Positions 5,323 through 6,035 of a stretch of DNA of 6,035 nucleotides are shown here, in pieces (within the stretch, counting starts at the first letter, position 1; each line of letters begins with the position of its first letter). The stretch comes from JASFEQ01 sp050122535 (GTDB taxonomy: Bacteria > Desulfobacterota > DSM-4660 > Desulfatiglandales > HGW-15). The stretch is taken from positions 1-6,035 of the forward strand of contig JASFIT010000295.1 of the NCBI GenBank assembly GCA_050122535.1. Direction: 5' to 3'. The position numbers and the translations under genes are program-made. A model generated the notes under the pieces. That model was not told the origin of the DNA. It saw only the letters and a program-made list of their open reading frames with translations, and did not search any database.

Positions 5323-6035
5323 ATGGTGCCCAAGCTAAAAGCCATCCTGGAGATCTTGGAAGAGATAGCCCCATCCCGTGCTGCAGAAGAATGGGATAAT
5401 CCCGGTCTGCAGGTTGGGCATCTTTCTCAGGAGATTAAGAAGATCTTCATCTCCCTTGACCCCACACTGAAAGCGATTAGAAAGGCCTTTAAAAGGAACG
5501 CCCAACTATTACTTACGCATCACAACCTGATCTTCAGACCCCTTTCTAGCCTCGATCAGCAGATCTACCCCGGCAATGTTATCTCAGAGGCACTTGATAA
5601 AGGGATTTCCATTTTTTCGGCGCATACCAATCTGGATGTGGTACCGGGCGGTATCAATGATATTTTGGCTGATCTCTTTGGCCTTCAAGATGTGGAAGTG
5701 CTTGAAAATAGAAATGGTTTAGGCGTTGATGGTGCAGGTTTAGGAAGAATAGGTAACTTGCGTGGTCCCCTAAAGCTCGCCCAAATGACAAAGAGGGTCA
5801 AAGAGGTCCTCGGCACGGAGAGAATAAAGGTGGTTGGCCAAAAAAACAGGAGAATCGGGCGAGTCGCTGTGGTTGGAGGAGCAGGCGGCGCAATGGTCTC
5901 TATGGCCTCAAAAAAGGGGGCCGACCTGCTTATCACCGGAGATGTTCGTCACCATGAGGCACTCGAGGCAGAAAGCTTAGGTTTGGCTCTAGTTGATGCA
6001 GGACATTTTTACACGGAAAAAGCGGCTCTCGGGCC
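5323..6035 (+). CDS. nif3: Nif3/YbgI-family dinuclear-metal protein, N-terminal part (3' end outside window)
   Basis: Nif3-family proteins form toroidal hexamers with a two-metal site in each subunit. They are often labelled GTP cyclohydrolase 1 type 2, but the physiological substrate is unsettled. The frame stays open to the window end (237 full codons). All five metal ligands known from E. coli YbgI appear at fitting spacing: H66 and H67 in LLLTHHNLIF, D105 in SAHTNLDVVPGG, and H228 and E232 in DAGHFYTEKAAL. GDVRHHEA (206-213) is also characteristic. The usual THHPLIF motif reads THHNLIF here, a minor change. The metal site spans nearly the whole short form (about 250 residues); longer homologues carry an inserted domain that I do not see. 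The ATG at 5323 has GAAGG (5308-5312) at 10 bases; GTG 5326 is an alternative start. It begins 30 bases after a strong terminator, so it relies on read-through or a promoter not evident here. Confidence 0.95.
   Translation, partial: MVPKLKAILEILEEIAPSRAAEEWDNPGLQVGHLSQEIKKIFISLDPTLKAIRKAFKRNAQLLLTHHNLIFRPLSSLDQQIYPGNVISEALDKGISIFSAHTNLDVVPGGINDILADLFGLQDVEVLENRNGLGVDGAGLGRIGNLRGPLKLAQMTKRVKEVLGTERIKVVGQKNRRIGRVAVVGGAGGAMVSMASKKGADLLITGDVRHHEALEAESLGLALVDAGHFYTEKAALG

Noticed and set aside
5685..5936. An 83-codon open frame on the - strand within nif3
   Set aside because: It overlaps a clear nif3 coding sequence with all its metal ligands and has no independent support.

Overview
This is an ordinary housekeeping segment of a bacterial chromosome, with every gene on the + strand. 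In order it holds the 3' end of mutS2, complete dnaG (primase), complete rpoD (primary sigma factor), a tRNA gene with a CAT anticodon, a strong intrinsic terminator and the 5' part of a nif3-family gene. The primary sigma factor has a large (about 220-residue) insertion between regions 1.2 and 2.1, the arrangement seen in proteobacterial RpoD. The mutS2-dnaG-rpoD-(tRNA)-nif3 order and the moderate GC content suggest a deltaproteobacterium (Desulfobacterota). That placement is inferred from gene order and protein style as I recall them, not from a database search.

Layout. Positions 1-1236 encode the MutS2 ATPase end, coiled coil and Smr domain. After a 44-base gap without a terminator comes dnaG (1281-3032), so the two are probably co-transcribed. 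The 220-base gap 3033-3252 is the least ordinary part. Its core, about 3068-3194, is roughly 70% GC by hand count over 3071-3170. It is packed with competing inverted repeats and resembles a palindromic REP/MITE-like intergenic repeat. Next comes a perfect Shine-Dalgarno sequence and rpoD (3253-5016). The 87 bases after rpoD hold a consensus -35 hexamer and a small inverted repeat ahead of the tRNA (5104-5179). A 14-bp stem with a T7 tail (5254-5292) closes this transcript, and nif3 begins only 30 bases later at 5323, running off the window.

How they fit together. dnaG and rpoD form a macromolecular-synthesis cluster comparable to rpsU-dnaG-rpoD of E. coli, linking replication priming with transcription initiation. 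MutS2 belongs to DNA and ribosome quality control, and Nif3 is a conserved metal-binding protein of unsettled function. Translation signals differ sharply. dnaG has a weak, badly spaced ribosome-binding site, whereas rpoD has AGGAGGT at ideal spacing, as expected if primase is kept scarce and sigma abundant.

I found no mobile-element gene, CRISPR array, defence system or clearly novel system. The points most worth checking are the structured dnaG-rpoD spacer, a 16-codon ORF abutting rpoD, the Met/Ile2 identity of the tRNA, the terminator just upstream of nif3, and the degenerate Smr catalytic motif in MutS2.
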